Source: Cognatilysobacter tabacisoli (lineage in GTDB: Bacteria > Pseudomonadota > Gammaproteobacteria > Xanthomonadales > Xanthomonadaceae). From it: DNA of 64,000 bases. Of this stretch, positions 36,102 to 44,551 are shown in pieces (the stretch's first letter is position 1; every line of letters starts with the position of its first letter). Where the stretch lies: assembly GCF_003586305.1 (NCBI RefSeq), contig NZ_KZ987400.1:406635-470634 (forward strand), read 5' to 3'. A program made the position numbers and the translations under genes. The notes beneath the pieces are model-generated. The model worked only from the letters and a program-made list of their open reading frames with translations. It searched no databases and was not told where the DNA came from.

Positions 36102-37333
36102 CCGGGCGCGCCGCGAGGGTGCCGCGGCAGCGCCAGCGACACCAGCGCCGCCGCGGCGACCAGCGCGGCCGAGATCCACAGGCACGCGCCCAGGCCCGCG
36201 CGCTGGTACACCCAGCCCGACAGCAGGGTGCCGAGCAGCCGGCCGAGCGCGTTGGCCATGTAGTAGAAGCCGACGTCGAGCGAGACGCCGTCCTCGGCCG
36301 CGACGCTGACGATCAGGTAGCTGTGCAGCGCCGAATTGACCGCGAACAGCACGCCGAACACCGTCAACCCCGCCACCAGCGCAAGCGACGGCGACATGCC
36401 GTTCGCCAGCGCCAGCGCGATCGCCGCCGGCGCCGCCGCCAGCGGCAGCGCCCACGCGACCGCGCTGCGGCCGTCGGGCATGGCGCCGCGGCGCAGCCCG
36501 GTGATCCACGGCGCCGCCGCCTGCACCGCGCCGTAGCCGACCACCCACGCGGCGAGGAAGCCGCCGACCTGCCAGAAATCCCAGCCGAGCGTCTGCGCGA
36601 GGAACACCGGCAGGGCGACGACGAACCACACGTCGCGCGCGCCGAACAGGAACAGCCGCGCCGCCGACAGCACGTTGACCGCGCGGCTCTTCGACAGCAC
36701 GTCGCGGAACTTCGGCTTCGCCTTCGCCTTGCCGAGGTCGCGCCGCAGCAGCGCCAGGCTGGCCAGCCACACCAGCGCCAGCGCGCCGGCCATCGCCGCG
36801 ACCGCGGGGCGGAAGCCGACCGCGCCCAGCAGCGCGCCGCCGAGGAAGAACCCGACGCCCTTGAGCGCGTTCTTCGAGCCGGTCAGCGCCGCGACCCAGC
36901 GGTAGAGCGTGCCCTGCGCATCGCCGGGCAGCAGCAGCTTGATGCTGCTCTTGGCGCTCATCTTGTTGAGGTCCTTGGCCACGCCCGACATGGCCTGGGC
37001 GGCCATCACCCACGGCACCGTCAGCGCCGCCGCCGGCACCAGCAGCATCGACAGCGCGGCGACCTGCAGCGCCAGGCCGACGTTCATCGTGCGATTCAGG
37101 CCGATGCGCGCGCCGAGCCAGCCGCCGACGAGGTTGGTGACCACGCCGAACACTTCGTAGAACACGAACAGCATCGCGATCTGCAGCGGCGTGTAGCCGA
37201 GCCGGTGGAAGTGCAGCACCACCAGCATCCGCAGCGCGCCGTCGGTGAGGGTGAACGCCCAGTAGTTCGCGGTGACCAGCGCATACTGGCGCACCGCCGG
37301 GTTGCCGAACGCGCTGGCCAGCGGCGTGCGCAT
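36098..37333 (-). CDS. arsJ: Organoarsenical efflux permease ArsJ
   Basis: 411 aa MFS protein. The start QYALVTANYWAFTLTDGALRMLVVLHFHRLGYTPLQIA, the SGVAKDLNKMSAKSSIK loop and the following GAPDH gene are the diagnostic ArsJ context. ArsJ exports 1-arseno-3-phosphoglycerate made from arsenate by GAPDH. ATG at 37333, 5 bp after the GAPDH stop; co-transcribed with GAPDH and arsR. Confidence 0.9.
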   Translation of the reverse strand: MRTPLASAFGNPAVRQYALVTANYWAFTLTDGALRMLVVLHFHRLGYTPLQIAMLFVFYEVFGVVTNLVGGWLGARIGLNRTMNVGLALQVAALSMLLVPAAALTVPWVMAAQAMSGVAKDLNKMSAKSSIKLLLPGDAQGTLYRWVAALTGSKNALKGVGFFLGGALLGAVGFRPAVAAMAGALALVWLASLALLRRDLGKAKAKPKFRDVLSKSRAVNVLSAARLFLFGARDVWFVVALPVFLAQTLGWDFWQVGGFLAAWVVGYGAVQAAAPWITGLRRGAMPDGRSAVAWALPLAAAPAAIALALANGMSPSLALVAGLTVFGVLFAVNSALHSYLIVSVAAEDGVSLDVGFYYMANALGRLLGTLLSGWVYQRAGLGACLWISAALVAAAALVSLALPRHPRGAPG

Positions 37334-37338
37334 GCGCC

Positions 37339-38346
37339 TCAGCGCCCGGCCGCGCCGACCAGCCGGACCAGCTCGGCGGTGCGGTTCACGTAGCCCCACT
37401 CGTTGTCGTACCACGCGTAGATCTTCACCTGGGTGCCGTTGACGACCAGCGTCGACGGCGCATCCACCACCGCCGAGCGCGGGTCGTGGACGAAGTCGAT
37501 CGACACCAGCGGCCGCGTCTCGAAGCCGAGGATGCCGCGCAGCGGCCCCTCGGCGGCCGCGCGCAGCAGCGCGTTGACCTCGTCGACGCTCGTGGCGCGC
37601 TCGACTTCGAACACGCAGTCGGTCAGCGACGCGTTGGTCAGCGGCACGCGCACGGCGTGGCCGTCGAGCCGACCGCGCAGCTCGGGGAAGATCTCCGCGA
37701 TCGCGGTCGCCGAGCCGGTCGACGTCGGGATCAGGCTGCTGCCGCACGAGCGCGCGCGGCGCAGGTCCTTGTGCGGCGCGTCGACGATCGTCTGGGTGTT
37801 GGTCAGGCTGTGGATCGTGGTCAGGCTGCCGTGGCGGATGCCGAGGCCCTCGTGGATCACCTTGACCACCGGCGCCAGGCAGTTGGTCGTGCACGACGCG
37901 GCCGAGACGATGCGGTGCACCGCCGGGTCGAAGCGTGCGTGGTTGACGCCCATCACCACGTCGAGCGCGCCGGCGGCCTTGACCGGCGCGGTCACGACCA
38001 CGCGCGGCACGCCCTGGGCGAGGTACGGCTGCAGCACGTCGGGCTTGCGGAACTTGCCGGAGGCTTCGATGACCACGTCGCAGCCGGACCAGTCGGTGGC
38101 CGCGATCTCCCTGTTGCGGGTCACCGGGATCCGCACGCCGTCGATCACCAGCGCGTCGCCGTCGGCGATCGCCTCGCGCTCCCAGCGCCCGTGCACCGAA
38201 TCGAAGTTCAGCAGGTGCGCGAGCGTCGCCGCGTCGCCGGCGGGATCGTTGACGTGGACGAAGCGCAGTGCCGGGTCGCCCCACGCCGCGCGCAGGGTCA
38301 GGCGGCCCATGCGGCCGAATCCGTTGATGCCGACGCGAAGGGTCAT
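37339..38346 (-). CDS. Arsenate-associated glyceraldehyde-3-phosphate dehydrogenase
   Basis: 335 aa, standard GAPDH length. [16 protein letters not shown] (NAD-binding), [12 protein letters not shown] (catalytic Cys), [15 protein letters not shown] and [11 protein letters not shown] are intact. Its position between arsR and arsJ assigns it to arsenate detoxification: it forms 1-arseno-3-phosphoglycerate, exported by ArsJ. It could also serve glycolysis; only context favours the arsenic role. Confidence 0.9.
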   Translation of the reverse strand: MTLRVGINGFGRMGRLTLRAAWGDPALRFVHVNDPAGDAATLAHLLNFDSVHGRWEREAIADGDALVIDGVRIPVTRNREIAATDWSGCDVVIEASGKFRKPDVLQPYLAQGVPRVVVTAPVKAAGALDVVMGVNHARFDPAVHRIVSAASCTTNCLAPVVKVIHEGLGIRHGSLTTIHSLTNTQTIVDAPHKDLRRARSCGSSLIPTSTGSATAIAEIFPELRGRLDGHAVRVPLTNASLTDCVFEVERATSVDEVNALLRAAAEGPLRGILGFETRPLVSIDFVHDPRSAVVDAPSTLVVNGTQVKIYAWYDNEWGYVNRTAELVRLVGAAGR

Positions 38347-38383
38347 GCGGGTCGTGTCCGTGGCAGGGGAAAGGGACGAGCGG

Positions 38384-38755
38384 TCATGCGCGCCGCCGCG
38401 CGCGCGTGCGGGGCGGCGCGGGCGCGCATGCGGCCGGCGCGCAGCGTGCCGGATCGCCGCCGCAGCAGTGGTCGGTGAGAAACCCGACCAGCGCCTGCAT
38501 GCGCGCGAAGTTGGCGCGGTAGCGGATGTGCCGGCCGCTGGGCTCGGCGTCGACCAGCCCGGCGTGGCTCAGCGCCTTCAGGTGGAACGACAGCGTGTTC
38601 GGCGGGATCGCCAGCGCGGCGGCGATGTCGCCGGGGTGCGCACCGTCGGGGCCGAGTTCGACCAGGTGGCGGAACACCGCCAGCCGCGACGCCTGCGCGA
38701 GCGCGGCCAGCGCGGTGACGGCGGCGGGGCTGTCGATGGCGGGGTGTGCGTCCAT
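38384..38755 (-). CDS. arsR: ArsR-type arsenic-responsive repressor
   Basis: 123 aa. [16 protein letters not shown], then [40 protein letters not shown], is the ArsR winged HTH. The C-terminus has a Cys cluster ([17 protein letters not shown]) suited to As(III) binding, a type distinct from the CxCxC motif in the E. coli helix. First gene of the arsR-GAPDH-arsJ operon. Confidence 0.9.
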   Translation of the reverse strand: MDAHPAIDSPAAVTALAALAQASRLAVFRHLVELGPDGAHPGDIAAALAIPPNTLSFHLKALSHAGLVDAEPSGRHIRYRANFARMQALVGFLTDHCCGGDPARCAPAACAPAPPRTRARRRA

Positions 38756-38757
38756 GG

Positions 38758-38773
38758 TTCCAGCATCATGGAA
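38758..38773. promoter_or_regulatory. Inverted repeat abutting arsR, possible operator
   Basis: TTCCA-N6-TGGAA, a perfect short inverted repeat ending 3 bp before the arsR start. The position suits autorepression by ArsR; the motif itself is unproven. Confidence 0.4.
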
Positions 38774-39016
38774 GCATTGGGCGATGACAAGGGCGTGTCA
38801 GCGCGCCCAGTTCGTGGTCGTGGTGGCCCTGGACGGTGCGACGGCCGGCGCGGTGGGCGAATGCGACCGGGGCGCTGCGATCGCGAGCGGCGGCCAGCCT
38901 TCGTTCTCGGCCGACTGCAGCGACGCGGTGGCAGCGCGCGCTTCGAGGTGCCGGGCCCAGGCCGGGTGGACGATGCGGTGGCGCTTGGCGCTCGACATGG
39001 CTCTCCGGCACGCAAA
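38774..39016. other. Intergenic region upstream of the ars operon
   Basis: About 240 bp between arsR's presumed operator and the fasciclin terminator. It probably contains the ars promoter. No gene is convincingly supported (see rejected items). Confidence 0.5.
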
Positions 39017-39041
39017 GCGGCGGGGCACGAGGCCCCGCCGC
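39017..39041 (-). terminator. Terminator of the fasciclin gene
   Basis: 10-bp perfect stem (GCGGCGGGGC / GCCCCGCCGC) with an ACGAG-type 5-nt loop, 18 bp past the gene's stop on the minus strand. The tail CTTTGCG is short. Confidence 0.65.
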
Positions 39042-39058
39042 GGTCGGTACGTGTCAGG

Positions 39059-39502
39059 TCAATGCTTGGTGGGCAGGTTGACCTTGTCGATCGCGTGGAT
39101 CACGCCGTTGCTCGAGCCGATGTCGGCCGTGGTCACGTGCGCGCCATCGATCGTCAGGTCCTTGCCGTTGAGCTTGACCGGCGCCATCTGGCCGTTGACG
39201 GTCTTGGCCGACTCCCACTTGCCGACGTCGGCCGCGAGCTTGCGGCCGCTGACGACGTGGTAGTTCAGCAGCGCGCGGAGTTCTTCCTTGTTTTCCGGCT
39301 TGAACAGCGTCTCGAGGCGGCCCGCCGGCAGCTTCTCGAATGCGGCGTCGGTCGGGGCGAACACGGTGAACGGGCCGGCGCCGCGCAGCGTGTCGGTCAT
39401 GCCGGCCTGCTCGAGGGCCTTGCCGAAGGTCTTGAACGAGCCGTTGGCGGCAACGGTGTCGACCAGGTTCTGGGCGTTCGGGGTCTGGGTCTGGATGCTC
39501 AT
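39059..39502 (-). CDS. Fasciclin-domain protein
   Basis: 147 aa, a single FAS1 domain: LVDTVAANGSFKTFGKALEQAG, GPFTVFAPTDAAFEKLP, LLNYHVVSGRKLAADV and NGVIHAIDKVNLP. No signal peptide is seen, so the location is uncertain. FAS1 domains mediate adhesion in known cases. AAGG precedes the ATG by 9 nt. Monocistronic. Confidence 0.88.
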   Translation of the reverse strand: MSIQTQTPNAQNLVDTVAANGSFKTFGKALEQAGMTDTLRGAGPFTVFAPTDAAFEKLPAGRLETLFKPENKEELRALLNYHVVSGRKLAADVGKWESAKTVNGQMAPVKLNGKDLTIDGAHVTTADIGSSNGVIHAIDKVNLPTKH

Positions 39503-39759
39503 GGGAATACCTTTTGTGCGATCCGCATTGCGCGTGATCGTGGATGGCCTTGGCCGTGACGCGCGCCGGTGGCGAGCGTTCGAGGCTCAGTGCGGTCGGC
39601 GAATGGGAGGTGCTGCGCGACTGAGTGGCCGTTACGACGTTGCGTCGTAGTGCCGGTGGAGCATGCGCGCCGCGCCGTTAGCTGCCTGTAATCCGCACGA
39701 CCGTTGGTCCGAAGTCGCGCGAAGGCGTGCGTGCGGTTCAGACGCGCCGCGCGCGTCGC

Positions 39760-42018
39760 TCAGTAGAGGTCGACCGGATCGACGTCGAGCGACCAGCGCA
39801 CGCGGCGCGCGTCGGGCAGGGCGTTGATCGCCGGCAGCGCCGCGTCGAGCGCGGCGTGCAGCGCCCGGCGGTCGGCCGACGACAGCAGCAGCTGTTCGCG
39901 CAGGTAGCCGGCGCGGCGCGGCATCGGCGCCGGCAGCGGACCGTTGAGCGCCAGGCCGCCGCCCGGCACCGCGACCTGCGCCAGCGCCTCGCGCGCGGCG
40001 CGCAGGAATGCGCGCGCGTGCTCGACGTCCTTGGCCTCGGCCCGGATCAGCGCCAGGTGCGCGAACGGCGGCAGCTCGGCGGCCTCGCGCAGCGCGAGCT
40101 CCTGCTCGGCGAACGCCCCGTAGCCGCCCGCCAGCAGCGTCGCCAGCAGCGGGTGCTCCGGGTGGTGCGTCTGCAGCAGCACCTCGCCGGCGCGCGCGGC
40201 GCGGCCGGCGCGGCCGGCGACCTGCACCAGCAGCTGCGAGAGCTTCTCCGGCGCGCGGAAGTCGGCGCTGAACAGTCCTTCGTCGATGCCGACCACGGCG
40301 ACCAGCGTCAGGTTCGGCAGGTCGTGGCCCTTGGCCAGCATCTGCGTGCCGACGAGGATCCCGCGCTGCGTGCCGAACCCGGCCAGCGCCTGTTCGAGCG
40401 CATCGCGCCTGGCGGTGGTGCCGCGGTCGATGCGCAGCACCGGCACGTCGGCGAAGCGCTGCGCCAGCACCTCCTCGATCCGCTCGGTGCCGGCGCCCTG
40501 CGGCTGCAGCGCCAGGCCGCCGCAGTCCGGGCACGCGTCCGGCACCGGCCGGCGCGTGCCGCAGTGGTGGCACTGCAGGCGCCGCCCGCCGCCGTGCACC
40601 GTCATCGCCGTGCCGTGCTCGGGCGTGCTGCAGCGCGGGCAGTGCGCGGTCCAGCCGCAGTCGTGGCACAGCAGCGCCGGCGCGTAGCCGCGGCGGTTCT
40701 TGAACACGAGCACCTGGCCGTCGGCGGCCAGCGCCGCGCCGATCGCGGCCAGCAGCTCCGGCGACAGCCCGGCCTCGAGCGGGCGCTTGCGCACGTCGAC
40801 CACGCGCACGCGCGGCGGCTGCGCGACGCCGGCGCGCGCCGGCAGCCGCAGGTGCGCGTGGCGGCCGTCGTGGGCGTGGCGGAGCGATTCGAGCGACGGC
40901 GTCGCGCTGCCGAGCAGCACCGGCACGCGCAGCGCCTTGCCGCGCACCAGCACGAAGTCGCGCGCGTGGTAGCGGATGCCGTCGAGCTGCTTGAAGCTGC
41001 CGTCGTGCTCCTCGTCGACGACGATCAGGCCGGCTTCGGGCAGCGGCACGAACGCCGCCGAGCGGGTGCCGACGACGACCCGCGCGTCGCCGCGCAGCGC
41101 CGCCGCCCACGTGCGCGCGCGCTCGCCATCGGACAGGCCCGAATGGAGCGCGTGCACCGGCACGCCGAGCCGCGCGCGGAAGCGCGCCAGCGTCTGCGGG
41201 GTCAGGCCGATCTCCGGCACCAGCACCAGCGCCTGGCGGCCGCGCGCGAGGCAGTCGGAGATCGCGTGCAGGTAGACCTCGGTCTTGCCGCTGCCGGTCA
41301 CGCCGTTGAGCAGCAGCGACGCGAAGCCGCCGGCGGCGCCGACGACCGCATCGACGGCCGCCTGCTGGTCGGGGTTGAGCGCCGGGCCCGCCGACGCGGG
41401 GAGCGGCGCCGCGGCGGGCAGCTCGATGCGCTCGGCCAGCCCGCGCTCGGCCAGCGTCCGGGCCGCGGCGCGCCAGCCGTCGACGGCGGCGTCGAGCTGG
41501 CCCTCGTCCTCGGCCCCGCCCGCGGCCCCGGCAAGGCGCTCGGCCAGCCGACGCGGGCGGCCCGCGCGCAGCGACGGCAGCGCCGTCGCCCCGGCCTCGG
41601 TCAGCCGCCAGCCCCAGCGCCGGGTGTCCGGCAGCGCCTCGCCGCGGCGCAGCTCGGCCGGCAGCGCGGTCGCCAGCACCTCGCCCAGCGGCGCGTGGGT
41701 GTAGCGGGCCAGCCAGCGCAGCGAGTCGAGCAGCTCGCCGGACAGCAGCGGCGCGTCGTCGATGGCCGCCAGGGCCGGCTTCGGGGCCGGGGCGTCGGGG
41801 TCGGCCGCGCCGACGTCGGCGACCACCCCGACCAGTTCGCGCGGGCCGAACGCGACCCGGACCCGGCGCCCGACGTCGCCCGGCGCCGCCGCGGCGCCGT
41901 CGGCCGGCCGGTAGTCGAACAGCCGCGGCAGCGGCACCGGCACGGCCACGCGCCACACCGCGTCGGGCTCGGGGCGCGGGGCGGGCGGCGGGGTCGGCGG
42001 GGTCGGTGAATCCGGCAT
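39760..42018 (-). CDS. priA: Primosomal replication helicase PriA
   Basis: 752 aa. A Pro-rich N-terminal arm, then VPVPLPRLFDYRPAD (3' DNA-binding domain), LLNGVTGSGKTEVYLH (Walker A), VDEEHDGSFKQLDG (DEEH), and the zinc module CHDCGW, CPRC, CHHCG, CPDCGG at about 440-495. It restarts stalled replication forks. The 490-bp upstream region contains two DnaA boxes. Single gene on the minus strand. Confidence 0.95.
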   Translation of the reverse strand: MPDSPTPPTPPPAPRPEPDAVWRVAVPVPLPRLFDYRPADGAAAAPGDVGRRVRVAFGPRELVGVVADVGAADPDAPAPKPALAAIDDAPLLSGELLDSLRWLARYTHAPLGEVLATALPAELRRGEALPDTRRWGWRLTEAGATALPSLRAGRPRRLAERLAGAAGGAEDEGQLDAAVDGWRAAARTLAERGLAERIELPAAAPLPASAGPALNPDQQAAVDAVVGAAGGFASLLLNGVTGSGKTEVYLHAISDCLARGRQALVLVPEIGLTPQTLARFRARLGVPVHALHSGLSDGERARTWAAALRGDARVVVGTRSAAFVPLPEAGLIVVDEEHDGSFKQLDGIRYHARDFVLVRGKALRVPVLLGSATPSLESLRHAHDGRHAHLRLPARAGVAQPPRVRVVDVRKRPLEAGLSPELLAAIGAALAADGQVLVFKNRRGYAPALLCHDCGWTAHCPRCSTPEHGTAMTVHGGGRRLQCHHCGTRRPVPDACPDCGGLALQPQGAGTERIEEVLAQRFADVPVLRIDRGTTARRDALEQALAGFGTQRGILVGTQMLAKGHDLPNLTLVAVVGIDEGLFSADFRAPEKLSQLLVQVAGRAGRAARAGEVLLQTHHPEHPLLATLLAGGYGAFAEQELALREAAELPPFAHLALIRAEAKDVEHARAFLRAAREALAQVAVPGGGLALNGPLPAPMPRRAGYLREQLLLSSADRRALHAALDAALPAINALPDARRVRWSLDVDPVDLY

Positions 42019-42509
42019 CGCTGCAGTCTAGCCAGCGGCCCGCGGATCGCGACGGCCCTGCGCCGGTCCATGCGGCGGCCGGCAATCGGGTCGATCAGTT
42101 GCACGGCGCTTGCCCCAAGGTTCGTGACAAACATCACGCAAGTGGCCGTGGCAAAAGCGTTTTCGTCCTTATCCACATCGACTGTGGATAAATCTGTGCA
42201 TGCCGGGTCCGGAGGCGGTCACGATGACGCTGCAACAAGCCCGGCCGGTGGATTGGCGAAAAAAGTGCCAAAAGCAAAAAATCCATACGAATCATTGGCT
42301 TGTCTGTGAAACATCGCTGTCATGCGGGGCCGCGGTCAGCCACCGTTCGGCAAGGTGACGGTTCCTTTACCGCTGTGCACAACCGCTTTTTTCACGAAAG
42401 CCTCACCACGCCTTGCGGAGCACCGGCTGCGCGGAAGTCAAGCCCGTTTTTCGGCCGGGCCGGCCCGGTCGGCGTCGGTATGATTTGGCCCCATGCCGAT
42501 GTCGAACCG
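42019..42509. other. AT-enriched intergenic region between priA and divergent gene
   Basis: 490 bp, unusually AT-rich for this chromosome around 42250-42300 (runs such as GCGAAAAAAGTGCC and AAAGCAAAAAATCC). It contains paired DnaA boxes at 42169-42191, a weaker DnaA-like site at 42374-42382 (TGTGCACAA), and a TATGAT at 42479-42484 near the next gene. No gene is supported. Confidence 0.7.
42169..42191. promoter_or_regulatory. Two inverted perfect DnaA boxes
   Basis: TTATCCACA at 42169-42177 and TGTGGATAA at 42183-42191, separated by TCGAC. Both match the consensus DnaA box exactly. They lie 150 bp upstream of priA. Confidence 0.8.
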
Positions 42510-43517
42510 ATGAGCCCCGCCGCCCCGGCGACCCCTCCCGCCCCGGCCGCGCTGGCGGCCTTCCTGCGCGGCGTCGAGCGGCGCGGCGCGGTGCTGGCCG
42601 AGCTGCAGGGCGGCGATGCGGCCGCCGGCGACGCCGCCCTGGCCGCCGCGATGGCGGCGTTCCGGATCGAAGCCGCCGACCGGTCGATGAGCGAGTGGCC
42701 GGCCGCGTTCTGGGCGCGGCTGCTGGCCGAGCCGCGGCTCCACCAGCGCACCGCCGTCGCGATCGCGATCGACGCCACCGACCGCCTTGGCGCGGTCGGC
42801 AGCGGGCCGCGCGCTGCCCTGCTGCTGCGGCTGGCCGGCGGCCTTGGCGACGACGAGGCCGCCGCGGCGCTCGGCATCGCGCCGGGCAGCTACCGGCTGG
42901 CGCTGCGGCGAGCACTCGAGCAGGTCGCCGACGGCAGCGACCCCGCCGCGGCCTGGGCCCAGCTGCGCGAGCAGATCCACCGCCGGATCAAGGGCCTGTC
43001 GCCCGAGCGCCTGACCCGGCTCGCCGACGCGCGCGAGCGCGCCCTGCGCGGGGACGCGGCGCGCACGTCGCCGGCGCTCCCCGCCGCGACCGCGGCGCCG
43101 GCGCCGCGACGCCGCGCGCTGCTGGCGCTGCTGTGGCTGCTGCTGGTGCTGTGCGTGCTCGGCCTGCTGGCCACGTTCTGGTGGCCGCCGGGGATGCCCC
43201 AGCCCGGCTGGCTGGCCGCGTCCGGCGACGCGCGCGTCACGATCGCGCCGCTGCCGCCCGCCGAGCCGCCGCGCGCCCGACTCGGGCCGGACGGCGCGCT
43301 GCTCGGCCACCCCGACTTCGACCTGCTCGCCGACCCGGACGGCGAGGCGCAGGCGCGCGAGCTGGGGTTCCACAGCTGGCTGGCCGCGCAGGCGGCGAGC
43401 ACCGAAACCGATCCCCTGGTCGAGGGCGTCACGGCGGCCGACGCGGCCTGGCCCGCCGGCGCGCCGGGCCTCGCGCTGCCGCCGGTCGCGTCGGAAACGC
43501 GCGATGCGCCGCGCTGA
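42510..43517 (+). CDS. Membrane-anchored protein with sigma-region-4-like HTH
   Basis: 335 aa. Residues about 90-140 (AAAAALGIAPGSYRLALRRALEQ) resemble the region 4 HTH of ECF sigma factors. One transmembrane segment (LLALLWLLLVLCVLGLLATFWW) is at about 205-225, followed by a Pro/Ala-rich periplasmic part. It may be a membrane-held regulator rather than a sigma factor. The ATG at 42510 is chosen; an earlier in-frame ATG at 42480 lies in the TATGAT element. Overlaps the next gene by 14 bp. Confidence 0.65.
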   Translation: MSPAAPATPPAPAALAAFLRGVERRGAVLAELQGGDAAAGDAALAAAMAAFRIEAADRSMSEWPAAFWARLLAEPRLHQRTAVAIAIDATDRLGAVGSGPRAALLLRLAGGLGDDEAAAALGIAPGSYRLALRRALEQVADGSDPAAAWAQLREQIHRRIKGLSPERLTRLADARERALRGDAARTSPALPAATAAPAPRRRALLALLWLLLVLCVLGLLATFWWPPGMPQPGWLAASGDARVTIAPLPPAEPPRARLGPDGALLGHPDFDLLADPDGEAQARELGFHSWLAAQAASTETDPLVEGVTAADAAWPAGAPGLALPPVASETRDAPR

Positions 43518-44142
43518 CGCCATGCGCTCGCCGCGGGCGTGGCGGGCGGGCGCTGCTGCCGTGCTGGCGTCGATCGCCCTGGTGGCGATCGCGCAGGAGG
43601 CCCCCGCGCCGCTGCCCGCGGCGGTGCGCGAGCGGGTCGCCGAGCGCACGGCGCGCTGGGCGGCGATGGACGCGCCGGCGCGCGACGCGATGCGCGCGCG
43701 CGCCGCGGCGTGGGACGCGCTGCCGGCGGCCGAGCGCGGCGCGCGGCGCGAGGCGTACCGCGCATGGCAGGCGCTCAGCGGGCCCGAGCGCGCGGCGGTG
43801 CGCGCCGCGGCCGCGCGCCTGGCGACGCTTGGTCCTGACGAGCAGGCCGCGCTGCGGGCGCAGTTCGATGCGCTCGACGGCGCCGAGCGGCGCGGGTGGC
43901 GGCTGGGGCCGTGGCTCGGCGTCGACTACGCGGCGCTGCAGCCGCTGCTGGCGCAGGTGCCTCCGCACGACCACGTGCGCCTGCTGCGCGCGCTGCGCGC
44001 GATGTCGCCGGCGCAGCGGCGCCAGCTTGCGGTGCTGGTGCAGCGCACGCCGCCGCAGGACCGCGACCGCCTGCGGCGTGAGCTCGCGTCGGTGTCGCCG
44101 ATCGAACGCGACGACTGGCTGCAGCGGCGGCTGGCCGAGTAG
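43504..44142 (+). CDS. DUF3106 exported protein
   Basis: 212 aa. N-terminal signal-like segment (AAAVLASIALVAIAQEAPAP), then repeating helical units with ALPAAERGARREAYRAWQALSGPERAAVRAA, typical of DUF3106. Very rich in Ala and Arg. Function unknown. Overlaps the sigma-like gene by 14 bp, indicating translational coupling; the pair recurs in related genomes (from memory). Confidence 0.75.
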   Translation: MRRADAMRSPRAWRAGAAAVLASIALVAIAQEAPAPLPAAVRERVAERTARWAAMDAPARDAMRARAAAWDALPAAERGARREAYRAWQALSGPERAAVRAAAARLATLGPDEQAALRAQFDALDGAERRGWRLGPWLGVDYAALQPLLAQVPPHDHVRLLRALRAMSPAQRRQLAVLVQRTPPQDRDRLRRELASVSPIERDDWLQRRLAE

Positions 44143-44196
44143 GGCCGCCGCGCCGACCGCTCGGGCCGAGATTTCAGTCGTTCGCGACGGCCGCGC

Positions 44197-44520
44197 TCAA
44201 GCGCCGAGGTCGGCCGGCCGCAGCACCCGGCGCGCGGCGCGCATGCGCTCGCCGAAGCGCGCCATGCCGTCGGCGCGCAGGCGCGGGGCGTGGTCGCGCA
44301 GGTAGGCGTCGAGCGCGGCGCCATCGCGCAGGCGGTACTGCACGCACAGGCCGACGCAGCCGGCGGTCGCCGGCGGGTCGACGACCTCGAACAGCTGCGC
44401 GCCGGTGAAGCCGTCGATCGCCAGGATCTCGGCCACGTGCGCGCGCAGCCACACGCGGTACTCGTCGGCGGCCGAGCCGTCGACCTCGATGTTCACTTCG
44501 TAGACGATCGCGTCGTGCAT
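44197..44520 (-). CDS. DUF4286 family protein
   Basis: 107 aa. IVYEVNIEVDGSAADEYRVWLRAHVAEIL and GFTGAQLFEV, then YRLRDGAALDAYLRDHAPRLRADGMARFG, match DUF4286, a ferredoxin-like-fold family of unknown function. It starts 31 bp after the DUF3667 stop, so the two are probably co-transcribed. Confidence 0.8.
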   Translation of the reverse strand: MHDAIVYEVNIEVDGSAADEYRVWLRAHVAEILAIDGFTGAQLFEVVDPPATAGCVGLCVQYRLRDGAALDAYLRDHAPRLRADGMARFGERMRAARRVLRPADLGA

Positions 44521-44551
44521 CCGTTGCTCCCGTGGCCGCGCGCCGCGCGCC

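Noticed and set aside
38798-38998. Possible 66-aa gene downstream of fasciclin, minus strand, with GGAGAG before an ATG
   Set aside because: It begins only about 20 bp after a terminator hairpin, leaving no promoter room, and the product looks like out-of-frame Ala/Arg-rich sequence.
42169-42300. Chromosomal origin oriC
   Set aside because: Only two perfect boxes and no dnaA, dnaN or gyrB nearby; reported as a DnaA-regulated site instead.
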